Assembly (NCBI GenBank): GCA_036489395.1
Contig: DASXFW010000282.1
Location: forward strand, 1-63,317
DNA length: 63,317 nt
Origin: JASHVB01 sp036489395
Lineage (GTDB): Bacteria; Pseudomonadota; Alphaproteobacteria; Acetobacterales; Acetobacteraceae
Direction of reading: 5' to 3'
This document shows positions 1-8,501 of this stretch, in pieces. Position 1 is the first letter of the stretch; every line of letters begins with the position of its first letter. A program made the position numbers and the translations under genes. The notes beneath the pieces were generated by a model. It saw only the letters and a list, made by a program, of their open reading frames with translations, searched no databases and was not told where the DNA came from.

Positions 1-330
1 GCGGCGTATCAGCGGTTCCGCCTCGCCGAGCCGGTTAGTGTCTTGCAACAACGCGGCGAGGTTGTTGAGGCGGATCGCGACGTTCGGATGGTCCTTGCCG
101 AGGCTTGCCTCGTCGATGGCGAGCGCGCGGCGCATCAGCGGCTCCGCCTCGCCGAGCCGATTGGTGGCTTGCAGCAAAGCGGCGAGGTTGTTGAGGTCGA
201 TTGCGACGGTCGGATGGTCCTTGCCGAGGCTTGCCTCGTGGATGGCCTGCGCGCGGCGCATCAGCGGTTCCGCCTCGCCGAGCCGGTTGGTGGCTTGCAG
301 CAAATGGGCGAGGTTGTTGAGGCGGGTTGC
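1..330 (-). repeat. 126-bp tandem repeats encoding TPR units
   Basis: The block cctcgccgag recurs at 21, 147 and 273, an exact 126-bp period, and the surrounding DNA is nearly identical between copies. Each copy encodes one 42-residue TPR of the STAND protein read on the minus strand. The array continues off the left edge. Such high DNA identity implies recent duplication or ongoing unequal recombination, so copy number may vary between strains. Confidence 0.9.
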
Positions 331-2205
331 TGCCTCGGAATGAGCCGCTCCCAAATGCGCCTCACCGAGCGCGAGAGCGCGTCGCTTCAGCGGCTCTGCT
401 CGGTCATAAAGCGCTCTCGCGCCGTACAGACGGCCAAGAGCATCCATCAGTCGCCCGGTCGGCTCGGCAATTCCCGCCGCGTCCGCGCGCCCGGCGACCG
501 CTTCCGCGTGCGGCACCAGCGGGTCGAGCAGCGGCCAGTTCCGCACGTCCTGCGGATCGCCGACGAACGCCGCGCTGACCCATTCCAGCGCGAACGTCAG
601 GGGCGCGTAGCGCGCGCGGATACGCTTTCGCCGGGGCAGCAGCCCCAGCGCAAGCCACAGCAGCCGGGAACGTTTCGTCTCCCACTCCCGACGCGTCACG
701 TCCATCACCAGCCGGTGCATGACGACCCCGCCGCCGGGGACGTTGGCGACCAGCGACAGCCCAGCCAGCTCGACCAGCGCCTCCCGCATGATCGGCGGCG
801 TGAATCCGCGCATTCGCACGTCGAACAGCGACGCCGGGATCGGCTCGGGCGCGAGGAACGCCAGTCGGCGCAACAGCATGCGCGACGCCATGTCCAGCCG
901 TGCCACCGAGGTCTGCCACGCCGCCGCCGCCGCACGCGGATACTGGGTGATGTCGGGGTCGCTCCATCGCATCACCGAGTCGAAACCGTGTCGCAGCAGC
1001 GTCCGGTAATCCGCCAGCGAAATCGCCGGCGTCCGCGTCGCGATATAGGCGCCGGCCTGTTCCAGCGCGAGCGCGAGCCACCCCAGCTCCTCGGCCAGCG
1101 TGGCTGCCTCCGCCTCGTCAGTGTCCGCGGCGAGGCGCTTGCCATCGGTGCGCCGCAGCAGGAAGGCGGCGGCATCCCCCGGCTGCAGCACGTCCAGCGG
1201 CAGCGGTGCGAACGCGGCCGGGAAAGCCGACAGCCGGCTGGTCACCAGCACATGCCCGCGGCGCAGCCGGCCCAGCAGCGGCGTCAGCTCCGCCAGTGCC
1301 TCGCGGCTGTCCAGGTTGTCCACGATCAGCAGCCACCCGGCGTTGTCCTGCAGCCACGCCAGCACGGCGGCGAGCTGCACGCCGGCGTCCGTCGCTGTGG
1401 CCTCGCGCAGGCCCAGCACGCCGGTCAGTGCGGCAAGCTGCGCGCGCAACTGATCCGGCGTCTCCGCCTCGACGAACAGCAGCGCGGTGTAGTCGCCGGC
1501 GTTGCGTTGCGCGTATTCGACGGCGAGACGGGTCTTGCCGATGCCGCCCATGCCGTGGATCGCCTGCCGCGTGGTGATCGCCGCGGCGTTGCCATCGGCG
1601 CGCGTGAGGCTCTCGCGCAGTCGCTGCATCGCGTCGTCGCGGCCCATGAACAGCGCGCCGATGCTGGCGAGGCGGAGGTTGTTCGGCTGGTGCGCGATGC
1701 GCGGCGGCCAGTCGTGCAGGGCAACGCGCAACCGCAGTTCGTCCAGCGAGGCGAATGCCTCGTAGTGCGCGCGGATGCGACCGACGAACGCGCGTTGCAG
1801 GTCCGGATCGTCGGGGCCGGCCGGTGCGTCCTTGTCGGGGCGCCAGGCATCGGTCGCGATGTAGATCAGGCACTCCTTGTCGTGCTTCCGTGCCAGGTGG
1901 AATTCCCACTGCGTGTATGACGCATGCGTAACGCCGTCCGGCAGCACGTCCGCGAAAGCAGCGGCTTCTTCCGCGTCCGGCGAATCGCCGCTGCGCTTGC
2001 CGACGATGCAGATCACCGTGGTGCAGGTGCCGATGTAATCGTCCAGCGCGGCGAGCAAGGAGCGCGGCCGGCGATCGGGCAGGAAATGGTCCTGCACCTT
2101 CACCGTCATCCGGCGTGTGACAAAGTCGTCGGCCAGCGCCTTCCGCGCCGAACCGAACTCGCTGCTCACCGCCGAAATGAATACGCGGAACTCGTCGGCC
2201 CCCAT
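1..2205 (-). CDS. TIR-like / STAND NTPase / TPR protein (C-terminus off the left edge)
   Basis: The frame is open from an ATG at 2205 to the window edge, so about 735 residues are visible and the C-terminus is missing. Residues 5-120 resemble the TIR/DUF4062-type effector module of signalling ATPases (FRVFISAVSSEFG near the start, then CTTVICIVGKRSG). A STAND/NB-ARC ATPase follows, with Walker A GMGGIGKT at about 218-225, Walker B WLLIVDN at about 291-297, a sensor-like HVLVTSR and a GLPLAL-like segment (GWLALALEQAG). From about residue 590 it consists of 42-residue TPRs of the kinesin-light-chain type (LLQATNRLGEAEPLMRRA). It starts 60 bp after the Rieske oxygenase stop in the same frame; no strong Shine-Dalgarno is seen. 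Such proteins sense ligands through the repeats and fire the N-terminal effector, and many act in phage defence. That role here is inference. Confidence 0.85.
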   Translation of the reverse strand, partial: MGADEFRVFISAVSSEFGSARKALADDFVTRRMTVKVQDHFLPDRRPRSLLAALDDYIGTCTTVICIVGKRSGDSPDAEEAAAFADVLPDGVTHASYTQWEFHLARKHDKECLIYIATDAWRPDKDAPAGPDDPDLQRAFVGRIRAHYEAFASLDELRLRVALHDWPPRIAHQPNNLRLASIGALFMGRDDAMQRLRESLTRADGNAAAITTRQAIHGMGGIGKTRLAVEYAQRNAGDYTALLFVEAETPDQLRAQLAALTGVLGLREATATDAGVQLAAVLAWLQDNAGWLLIVDNLDSREALAELTPLLGRLRRGHVLVTSRLSAFPAAFAPLPLDVLQPGDAAAFLLRRTDGKRLAADTDEAEAATLAEELGWLALALEQAGAYIATRTPAISLADYRTLLRHGFDSVMRWSDPDITQYPRAAAAAWQTSVARLDMASRMLLRRLAFLAPEPIPASLFDVRMRGFTPPIMREALVELAGLSLVANVPGGGVVMHRLVMDVTRREWETKRSRLLWLALGLLPRRKRIRARYAPLTFALEWVSAAFVGDPQDVRNWPLLDPLVPHAEAVAGRADAAGIAEPTGRLMDALGRLYGARALYDRAEPLKRRALALGEAHLGAAHSEAATRLNNLAHLLQATNRLGEAEPLMRRAQAIHEASLGKDHPTVAIDLNNLAALLQATNRLGEAEPLMRRALAIDEASLGKDHPNVAIRLNNLAALLQDTNRLGEAEPLIRR

Positions 2206-2265
2206 GTCCTGCGCCTGTTCGCTGCGCGGACGAAATCTATAGTCCGGCGGCGAAGCCCGCGCGAT

Positions 2266-3381
2266 CTATTTCGCCTGAGCCGCCGCGGCCCGCCGCTCCG
2301 GCGCAACGAAGCCCGCACCCGCCGCCGGCGTCCGGGCTCCCGCGTGGCGCTCCGCGTCGATCATCGCCTCCAAAATCCGCTTGTACCGCACTGGCCCGAC
2401 ATCGATATCGAACATGACCGGCTTCAGCGGATGCGGTGCCTTCTTCATGTTCTGCTGCTGCGCCCGGATGATGACCTGGTCCTGGTCCTCGAACGCGATA
2501 CGCCGCAGTTCGGAAAGCTGCTTGTGAATTTCCGCATCCAGCGGCTGCCCCCAGGAGATCGGGTTCATCCGCACCGCGGCGAACAGATAGTACGTCGTGT
2601 CCTCGGTCTGTGGCGTCAGGAAATGCGTGCCCCAGAACCCGGTGCCCTGCTCGCGCGGCTTGCCCGGATCGGTGACGCCGGTGTCGTTCAACAAACAGCC
2701 CGGCGCGTCCCACCGCATGTCCATCCACAGATCGACCCGCCCCCCGTCGCGGTGAAACATCAGGTCGTACAGCCCCGGCGCCGGCACGTTCGGAATGCTG
2801 CGGGCGACGCGAAGCTGGTTGCCATTCTGTGTCACCAGCAGGTCGGCGCGGATGGTGTGTTCGCCGCCGAGGATGCCCTCGTGGATCACCGCGGTGTGAC
2901 TGAGATCGAGCAGATTGTCGGTGATCAGCCGGTAGCTGGCCTCCATCACGATCCAGTCGCGCTTGCTCACCATGCGGCCGTTGTCGGGATCGAGCAGGCT
3001 GAAATCGGGGATCAGCGCTGGGTCGGCGGCGCGCTCGCCCATCCAGATCCACAGCAGCGAGTGCTTTTCCGCGACCGGATACGAACGGACCTTCATATGC
3101 GTCGGGATGCGGCCGTCGAAATGCGGGTTGCGCACGCACTGGCCGCGCGCATCGAATTCCAGGCCGTGGTACGGGCAGCGGACGTTGTTGCCGTTCACGA
3201 TTCTGCCTTTCGATAACGGGCTGAACCGGTGCGCACACATATCGGCGAGGGCGGCGACGCGGCCATCCGCCTGTCGGAACAAGACGATCGGCTCGTTCAG
3301 AAAGGTGCGCGCGAGCAGTTGGCCTGGCGCCAGGTCCTGTGCCCACAGCGCGGCGTACCAGGTGTTGCGCAGGAATTCCAT
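2266..3381 (-). CDS. Rieske aromatic-ring oxygenase, VanA-like alpha subunit
   Basis: This is a 371-residue oxygenase component of a Rieske non-haem iron enzyme, the family of vanillate O-demethylase and related demethylases and hydroxylases. The [2Fe-2S] ligands are visible as C49-x-H51 (MCAHRF) and C69-x2-H72 (CPYHG). The mononuclear iron site is the N156/D159-x2-H162-x4-H167 pattern (NLLDLSHTAVIHEG). The N-terminus MEFLRNTWYAALWAQDL is typical of the family, supporting the ATG at 3381. The partner reductase (VanB-like) is not next door, so electron delivery must come from elsewhere. The substrate cannot be read from the sequence. The next gene downstream is the STAND protein, 60 bp away. 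Confidence 0.88.
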   Translation of the reverse strand: MEFLRNTWYAALWAQDLAPGQLLARTFLNEPIVLFRQADGRVAALADMCAHRFSPLSKGRIVNGNNVRCPYHGLEFDARGQCVRNPHFDGRIPTHMKVRSYPVAEKHSLLWIWMGERAADPALIPDFSLLDPDNGRMVSKRDWIVMEASYRLITDNLLDLSHTAVIHEGILGGEHTIRADLLVTQNGNQLRVARSIPNVPAPGLYDLMFHRDGGRVDLWMDMRWDAPGCLLNDTGVTDPGKPREQGTGFWGTHFLTPQTEDTTYYLFAAVRMNPISWGQPLDAEIHKQLSELRRIAFEDQDQVIIRAQQQNMKKAPHPLKPVMFDIDVGPVRYKRILEAMIDAERHAGARTPAAGAGFVAPERRAAAAQAK

Positions 3382-3633
3382 GGCGCCTCCGATGCGGCTC
3401 TGCCGGCCGCGTGACGCTGGATGATTGCCTGTGGCGGGCGGGCCCGCAAGGCAAGCGTTCCTGACGCTCTGCGTTAGCTATGGTAACGGGCAGCGTATCG
3501 TCCCGGAGTGAGGCGCCATAGCCGGCGGCATACATGAAGTGCTGCAGCGCACGACCGCAAACCGCTTGTCCACGGGCTGCCGTCCCCAGCTTCCGGAACC
3601 GGCAACCCGCTCGGCCTTACAAAATGCCGGCGG

Positions 3634-4008
3634 CTATTCCGCCAGCCGGGTGGATTGCCAGGTCACCATCTGCCAGTTGCCGCCCTGCTTCCCATACACA
3701 TCGGTGAACCGCACCGAGAATGCGTTCGGCTTGCCGTTGGACACCACCTGGATGCGCGCGATGCCGGTGAGCACCACCGCATCGCCGAGGTCCTGCGCCT
3801 TCACGTCCGACGGATCGACGCCGGTATAAACCGTCGCACCCGACTGCATCGCGCCGATCAGGCTCTGCTTGGTGTCGAGCCGCGCGGATGAATGGCAGTA
3901 GATCAGATCGTCCGCCAGCAAGGTCTGAAGCGTCGCGATGTCCTTCTCTGCCATCGCCGTCATGCGCTTGCGGTCGAGCTCGATGATCATTGCGCCGTTG
4001 TCAGCCAT
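3634..4008 (-). CDS. NTF2-like / SnoaL-like (DUF4440) protein
   Basis: A 124-residue protein with the small alpha+beta NTF2-like barrel pattern: N-terminal helices (MIIELDRKRMTAMAEKDI), then LQTLLADDLIYCHSSA and alternating strands ending WQMVTWQSTRLAE. Members include ketosteroid-isomerase-like enzymes and many uncharacterised proteins, so the reaction is unknown. The start at 4008 is supported by a very strong ribosome-binding site (aggaggg) a few bases upstream. It is separated from its neighbours by about 250 bp on one side and by a palindromic repeat cluster on the other. Confidence 0.8.
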   Translation of the reverse strand: MADNGAMIIELDRKRMTAMAEKDIATLQTLLADDLIYCHSSARLDTKQSLIGAMQSGATVYTGVDPSDVKAQDLGDAVVLTGIARIQVVSNGKPNAFSVRFTDVYGKQGGNWQMVTWQSTRLAE

Positions 4009-4088
4009 TCGTTCCCTCCTGCGATTTCGATTGCGCCGTGACCATAGACCGCTTCACGGCCGCGCGGAACGCCGCCGCCTCGCCCTCT

Positions 4089-4274
4089 GTCATTGCGAGG
4101 CCGCTTGGCCGAAGCAATCCCCCCCGGGAGATTGCTTCGGCCAAGCGGCCTCGCAATGACAGAGGGCCAAGCGGCCTCGCAATGACAGAGGGCCAAGCGG
4201 CCTCGCAATGACAGAGGGCCAAGCGGCCTCGCAATGACAGAGAGCAGGCAGCCCCGCAATGACAGAGAGCAGGC
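4089..4274. repeat. Palindromic repeat with 26-bp half-unit expansion (family A)
   Basis: An inverted pair occurs at 4089-4119 and 4130-4160 (arm gtcattgcgaggccgcttgg). It is followed by direct copies of a 26-bp half unit starting at 4141, 4167, 4193 and 4219 (ccaagcggcctcgcaatgac plus agaggg) and two degenerate copies to 4274. Related copies lie at 6838-6937 and 31828-31849. It resembles the REP/BIME-like intergenic palindromes common in proteobacteria. It lies between genes on the same strand and could form a strong hairpin in the transcript. Confidence 0.9.
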
Positions 4275-4295
4275 TTGAAATGACCGGGAACCGGA

Positions 4296-5219
4296 TCAGC
4301 GCACTTCCAGCACGAGCTTCCCGCGCAAATGCCGCCCTTCGCTCACGCGATGCGCCTCGGCGGCATCCGCCATCTTGTACAACGTGATCGGCGGCGGCTG
4401 CACCGCGCCCGCTTCCACCAGCTCCACCATCCGCTGCAAATGCGCCCGATCGCGCGCCACCGCCGGACGCAGCGTCTGCACATCGGTCCGCGGCACCTGG
4501 AATCCGGCCGGCGCCGGCGCGACCCACACCATCCGCCCGCCCGGCTTCAGCACGGCGTAACACCCGGGGCGAACATCGCCGCCGACCGTATCGAACACCA
4601 CATCGCAGCCGCTGACCGTTTTGCTGAAATCCTCCGCGCGGTAATCGATCGCGCGACCGGCACCCAGGCCGCGGACATAATCCAGATTGCCCGCGCTGGC
4701 CGTGGTGATCACCGTCGCCCCGATATATCTCGCAAGCTGGATCGCGAACCCCGCCACCCCGCCGGCGCCGCCGGTGATCAGGATCGTCTCGCCGGGTTGC
4801 AACTTCGCCGTGTCCTCCAGCGCCCATTCGGCGGTAATGCTGGTCAGTGCCAGGGCGGCGGCCTCGGCGTGGCTCAGCCGATCGGGCTTGCGCGCGACGA
4901 TCGCCGCCTTGATCGCCAGCTTCTCCGCGTAGGCGCCTTCCTTGCCGGCATCGAGCACGCCGAAGACCGGATCGCCCACCGCGAGGTCCGTCACGCCCGC
5001 GCCCAGCGCGCTGACCACGCCGGAGAAATCGCGGCCCAGGATATAGGGAAATTGCAGTTTGCTGTCGTAGCTGCCGAGCCGCACCTTGTAATCGGCGGCA
5101 TTGATGCTGGCAGCGTGGACATCGACGACGACCTCGCCCGCCCCTGCGACCGGATCCGGCACGTCGCCAACCCGCAGCTTCTCCGGCCCGCCATGTTCTG
5201 TCAGCAGAACAGCCTTCAT
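4296..5219 (-). CDS. NADP-dependent quinone oxidoreductase (zinc-less medium-chain dehydrogenase)
   Basis: A 307-residue medium-chain dehydrogenase/reductase of the quinone oxidoreductase type. It has a GroES-like N-terminal fold (MKAVLLTEHGGPEKLRVGDV), the GRDFSGVV segment and a Rossmann NADPH loop GGAGGVAG at about 149-156. The structural and catalytic zinc cysteines of alcohol dehydrogenases are absent, as expected for this branch. It presumably reduces quinones or alpha,beta-unsaturated carbonyls. The ATG at 5219 has a good ribosome-binding site (gggagga), and the gene starts 12 bp after the xseA stop, so the two are probably co-transcribed. The link to xseA looks positional rather than functional. 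Confidence 0.87.
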   Translation of the reverse strand: MKAVLLTEHGGPEKLRVGDVPDPVAGAGEVVVDVHAASINAADYKVRLGSYDSKLQFPYILGRDFSGVVSALGAGVTDLAVGDPVFGVLDAGKEGAYAEKLAIKAAIVARKPDRLSHAEAAALALTSITAEWALEDTAKLQPGETILITGGAGGVAGFAIQLARYIGATVITTASAGNLDYVRGLGAGRAIDYRAEDFSKTVSGCDVVFDTVGGDVRPGCYAVLKPGGRMVWVAPAPAGFQVPRTDVQTLRPAVARDRAHLQRMVELVEAGAVQPPPITLYKMADAAEAHRVSEGRHLRGKLVLEVR

Positions 5220-5231
5220 GGGTTCCTCCCG

Positions 5232-6743
5232 TTAGAGCGGCAATTGGGTTTGTCGGTCCGCGCCGGATGTCGCGCGATCCGCCGTCGCGTTGATCGTGTC
5301 GTCGGCGAAGCGCAGCCGCAACCGGCTACCCGGTCGCACCGCGGCGGCACTGGTCAGCGGATGGCCGGCCGGATCGGATACCAGGACGTAGCCACGCCGC
5401 AGCACCGCCTCGGGCGAAACCGAATCCAGCCGACCCGCAAGACCTTCCAGCCGCGCCCGCGCCTCACGCAATCCGGACCGCACCGGCGCATCGGTCAGGC
5501 GGCCGGTGACGCGATTGGCCCTGTTGTGCAAACCGGCAAGCGCGTGTCGCACGCAGGCCTGCAATTTGCCGGCAGAGACGTCCAGCGCGGAGCGTCGCCC
5601 GGCTACCAGGTTAGGCAGCGCGAGGATCAGCCGCACGCCGCGATCCTGCACACGCTCCCGACCGGCCCGCAGCATCCCGGATACGTCCGGCAGCCGGCGT
5701 TCCACCGCGACCAGCGCCGCACGCTGCTTCCCTACCAGGTTAGGCAACGCCAGGTTCAGCCGCTCGATCCGATCGTCCAGCCGCTGCCGGGCGCTGCCGA
5801 GCAATGCAGGCAGATCGGGCAACCCGCGGGTGGCGCGCGACAGGCCGAGGTGGCGTTCCTGCAACAGCCGGTTCAGTCCGCCGACCAGTCGAGCGGCCTT
5901 GTGCTCCAGATCGGCGATCAGATCGGCACGCGCGGGCACGGCGATCTCGGCCGCGGCGGTGGGCGTGGGGGCACGGCGGTCGGACACGAAGTCGATCAGC
6001 GTGGTGTCGGTCTCGTGGCCCACCGCGGAGATCAGCGGGATAGGGCATGCGGCGGCGGCACGCACCACCGCTTCGTCGTTGAACGCCATCAGGTCTTCCA
6101 GGCTGCCGCCCCCGCGCGCGATGATCAGCACGTCCGGCCGCGGTACCACACGCTCGAACCCGACGATGGCGGCGGCGATGCGTTCCGCGGCGCCCTCACC
6201 CTGCACTGGAACCGGCCAGAGCACGATGCTGCGAGGGAAGCGGCGGGCGATGGTGGTGCGGATGTCCTGGATCACCGCGCCGCGTTCGCTGCTGACGACG
6301 CCGATCACGGTGGGCAGCACCGGCAGCACGCGCTTGCGGGCGGCGTCGAACAAGCCCTCGCCCGCGAGACGGACCCGCAGCATCTCGATCCGGGCGAGCA
6401 ACGCGCCGGCGCCGGCGTATTCCATGCGCTCGACAATGAGCTGGTAGGAGGAACGTTCGGCGTAGGCCGAGATGCGGCCGGTTGCGATCACCTCCACGCC
6501 GTTCTCCGGCACCATGCCGAGCCGGGCGACGGAGGACTTCCACACTACGCCGGAGATCTTCGCGCCCTCATCCTTCAGCGAGAAGTAGATGTGGCCGGAC
6601 GGATAACGCTTGAACTCGGTCACCTCGCCACGCACCCGAACGCGGCCGAAATTGCCCTCCAGCGTGCGCTTCACCGCGCCGGAAATCTCCGACACAGTGT
6701 ATTCGGGGACGTTGGAGACAGGCGGGGCGGCCAGGTCGTTCAT
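5232..6743 (-). CDS. xseA: Exodeoxyribonuclease VII large subunit
   Basis: A 503-residue large subunit of exonuclease VII, which degrades single-stranded DNA from both ends together with XseB. The N-terminal OB-fold is clear (YTVSEISGAVKRTLEGNFG, GEVTEFKRYPSGHIYFSLKD). The catalytic region carries IGVVSSERGAVIQDI, IIARGGGSLEDLMAFNDE and SAVGHETDTTLIDFVSD. A long helical segment and the C-terminal VLRRGYVLV motif follow. The ATG at 6743 (MNDLAAPPVSNVPEYTV) is chosen because further upstream the frame runs into a palindromic repeat. xseB is not in this window. Confidence 0.95.
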   Translation of the reverse strand: MNDLAAPPVSNVPEYTVSEISGAVKRTLEGNFGRVRVRGEVTEFKRYPSGHIYFSLKDEGAKISGVVWKSSVARLGMVPENGVEVIATGRISAYAERSSYQLIVERMEYAGAGALLARIEMLRVRLAGEGLFDAARKRVLPVLPTVIGVVSSERGAVIQDIRTTIARRFPRSIVLWPVPVQGEGAAERIAAAIVGFERVVPRPDVLIIARGGGSLEDLMAFNDEAVVRAAAACPIPLISAVGHETDTTLIDFVSDRRAPTPTAAAEIAVPARADLIADLEHKAARLVGGLNRLLQERHLGLSRATRGLPDLPALLGSARQRLDDRIERLNLALPNLVGKQRAALVAVERRLPDVSGMLRAGRERVQDRGVRLILALPNLVAGRRSALDVSAGKLQACVRHALAGLHNRANRVTGRLTDAPVRSGLREARARLEGLAGRLDSVSPEAVLRRGYVLVSDPAGHPLTSAAAVRPGSRLRLRFADDTINATADRATSGADRQTQLPL

Positions 6744-6837
6744 GCACGAAGGATACGCGAGCTGGCATTCCCTGTCATTGCGGGTTGGCCACCGGCCGGC
6801 GGCGCCCGACCCGCCCTGGATGAAACGGCAGCGTTCT

Positions 6838-6937
6838 GTCATTGCGAGGCTGCCTGGCCGAAGCAATCCCGTTCGCGACGAGGTGCCGGCGGCTCGTCAC
6901 GCACGGGATTGCTTGGGCCAGGCGGCCTCGCAATGAC
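6838..6937. repeat. Palindromic repeat (family A)
   Basis: Inverted arms gtcattgcgaggctgcctgg at 6838 and the matching ggcctcgcaatgac ending at 6937 flank a GC-rich centre. It is the same family as the cluster at 4089-4274. It lies between the divergent xseA and HpaB-type genes, so it would be transcribed into one leader or the other or sit between their promoters. Confidence 0.85.
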
Positions 6938-7011
6938 AAGGGGCTCCAGCGGCGCCGAAGCAATCTCGGTCACGATCAGCCTCGGCAACGAACGGACAGG
7001 GAGACGCACCA

Positions 7012-8484
7012 ATGCAGTGCAAGACCGGAGCAGAGCACGTCCAGTCGCTGAAAGACGGACGGACCGTCTATATCGACGGCACGCTGGTCGCCGACGTCAC
7101 TACACACCCGGCGTTCCGCAACACCATCGCATCTGCCGCCCGCTTCTACGATTTCCAATCCCATCCGGAAAACCTGGAGCGCATGACCTTCGCCCCAGAC
7201 AGCGGCACACGCCGGGTCAGCCGTGCCTGGCAGATGCCGCGCAGCTACGCCGAGCTCGTCGAGCGGCGCAAAGCGCTGGAGGCCTGGGCTCATCTCAGCT
7301 ACGGCTTTGTCGGCCGCTCGCCCGACCACGTAGCCTCCGCGCTGATCGGCCAGCGCATGGGCATCGAGGTGTTCGAGAAGCACGGCCCCGCACGCGCCAA
7401 AGCGCTATCCGATTACATGGACTACGCCACCGAGAACGATCTCTATCTGACCTATGTAATCGTGAACCCGCAGGCTGATCGCTCCAAGGACTGGGGCGAC
7501 CAGGCGGAGGAGCTGGTGGCGCAGATCGTCGATGAAGACACCACCGGTTTGACGATTCGCGGCGCCAAGATGCTAGGCACCAGCTCGATCATGGCAAACG
7601 AAGTCTTCGTTGCCAATCTGCAGCCGCTGCGGCCCGGCGAGGAAGCCCTTGCGTTCTCCTGCGCCCTGCCGATGAATGCCCCAGGCCTGCGCGTGCTGTC
7701 GCGCAAGAGTTATGAAGCGCATGCCGTGTCAGTCTATGACAACCCACTGTCCTCGCGCTTCGACGAGAACGATGCGCTGATCTACTTCGACGACGTGAAG
7801 GTGCCGTGGGACCGCGTGTTCGTGCACCGCGACACCGACATGTGCCGCGCGCAGTTCCACGACACGCCGGGCCACGTGTTCCAGAACTACCAGGCGCAGA
7901 TCCGCCTATCGGTGAAGCTGCGTTTCCTGGTTGGTCTGGCGCACAAGATCACCGAAGCGATCGGCACCACCAACATGCCGCAGGTGCGCGAACAACTCGG
8001 CGCGCTGGCGGCGAATGCCGGCATGGTGGAAGCGATGGTCGCCGGCATGGAGGCGTCGGGCGTGCAGCGCGGGGAGTTCTATCTGCCGAACCGCCATATG
8101 CTGTACGCCGCGCATGTGACGACGCAGGAGCTGTATCCGCGCATGATCAACCTCATCCGCGATCTGGCGGGCGGCGCGCTGATCATGCTGCCGTCGTCGT
8201 TCCGCGACTGGGCCAATCCCGAGCTCGAACCGATCCTGCGCCGCGCGCAGCGTTCGGCGAACTTCGACCCGCAAGAAAAGGTAAAGCTGCTGAAGGCCGC
8301 CTGGGATGCGCTTGGTTCGGAATTCGCTTCCCGCCACGTGCAATACGAAATGTTCTATGCCGGCGCCCGCTTCGTGACCACCGGCCACAGCTACCGGACC
8401 TATGATTGGGCCGCCGCGCGCGGCATGGTAGATACGCTGCTGTCAACGTTCGACCTTGAAACCCCATCCGCAGCGGCGGTTTGA
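7012..8484 (+). CDS. 4-hydroxyphenylacetate 3-hydroxylase family (HpaB-type) flavin monooxygenase
   Basis: A 490-residue member of the HpaB/PvcC family, close to the usual 480-520 residues. These are FADH2-using aromatic hydroxylases, and the wider family includes 4-hydroxybutyryl-CoA dehydratase. Family signatures are the N-terminal SLKDGRTVYIDG, then AWAHLSYGFVGRSPDHV, NDLYLTYVIVNPQADRSK and the C-terminal VTTGHSYRTYDW. No flavin reductase (HpaC) or homoprotocatechuate gene is nearby, so the phenolic substrate is unknown. purD starts 17 bp after its stop; the two may share a transcript by position only. Confidence 0.9.
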   Translation: MQCKTGAEHVQSLKDGRTVYIDGTLVADVTTHPAFRNTIASAARFYDFQSHPENLERMTFAPDSGTRRVSRAWQMPRSYAELVERRKALEAWAHLSYGFVGRSPDHVASALIGQRMGIEVFEKHGPARAKALSDYMDYATENDLYLTYVIVNPQADRSKDWGDQAEELVAQIVDEDTTGLTIRGAKMLGTSSIMANEVFVANLQPLRPGEEALAFSCALPMNAPGLRVLSRKSYEAHAVSVYDNPLSSRFDENDALIYFDDVKVPWDRVFVHRDTDMCRAQFHDTPGHVFQNYQAQIRLSVKLRFLVGLAHKITEAIGTTNMPQVREQLGALAANAGMVEAMVAGMEASGVQRGEFYLPNRHMLYAAHVTTQELYPRMINLIRDLAGGALIMLPSSFRDWANPELEPILRRAQRSANFDPQEKVKLLKAAWDALGSEFASRHVQYEMFYAGARFVTTGHSYRTYDWAAARGMVDTLLSTFDLETPSAAAV

Positions 8485-8501
8485 TCGGCAGGAGCTCTCG
8501 C

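Noticed and set aside
43..1920. Long plus-strand open frame of 625 codons
   Set aside because: It is the antisense of the STAND/TPR gene. The minus strand carries clear TIR, P-loop and TPR motifs, and the plus reading has none.
4141..4274. CRISPR-like array of 26-bp repeats
   Set aside because: The repeats are directly adjacent without spacers and derive from a palindromic intergenic element. No cas genes are present.
4329..7478. Plus-strand open frame of 1049 codons
   Set aside because: It crosses the antisense of the oxidoreductase and xseA, two palindromic repeats and the start of the HpaB-type gene. Composition is Arg/His-rich shadow sequence without family motifs.
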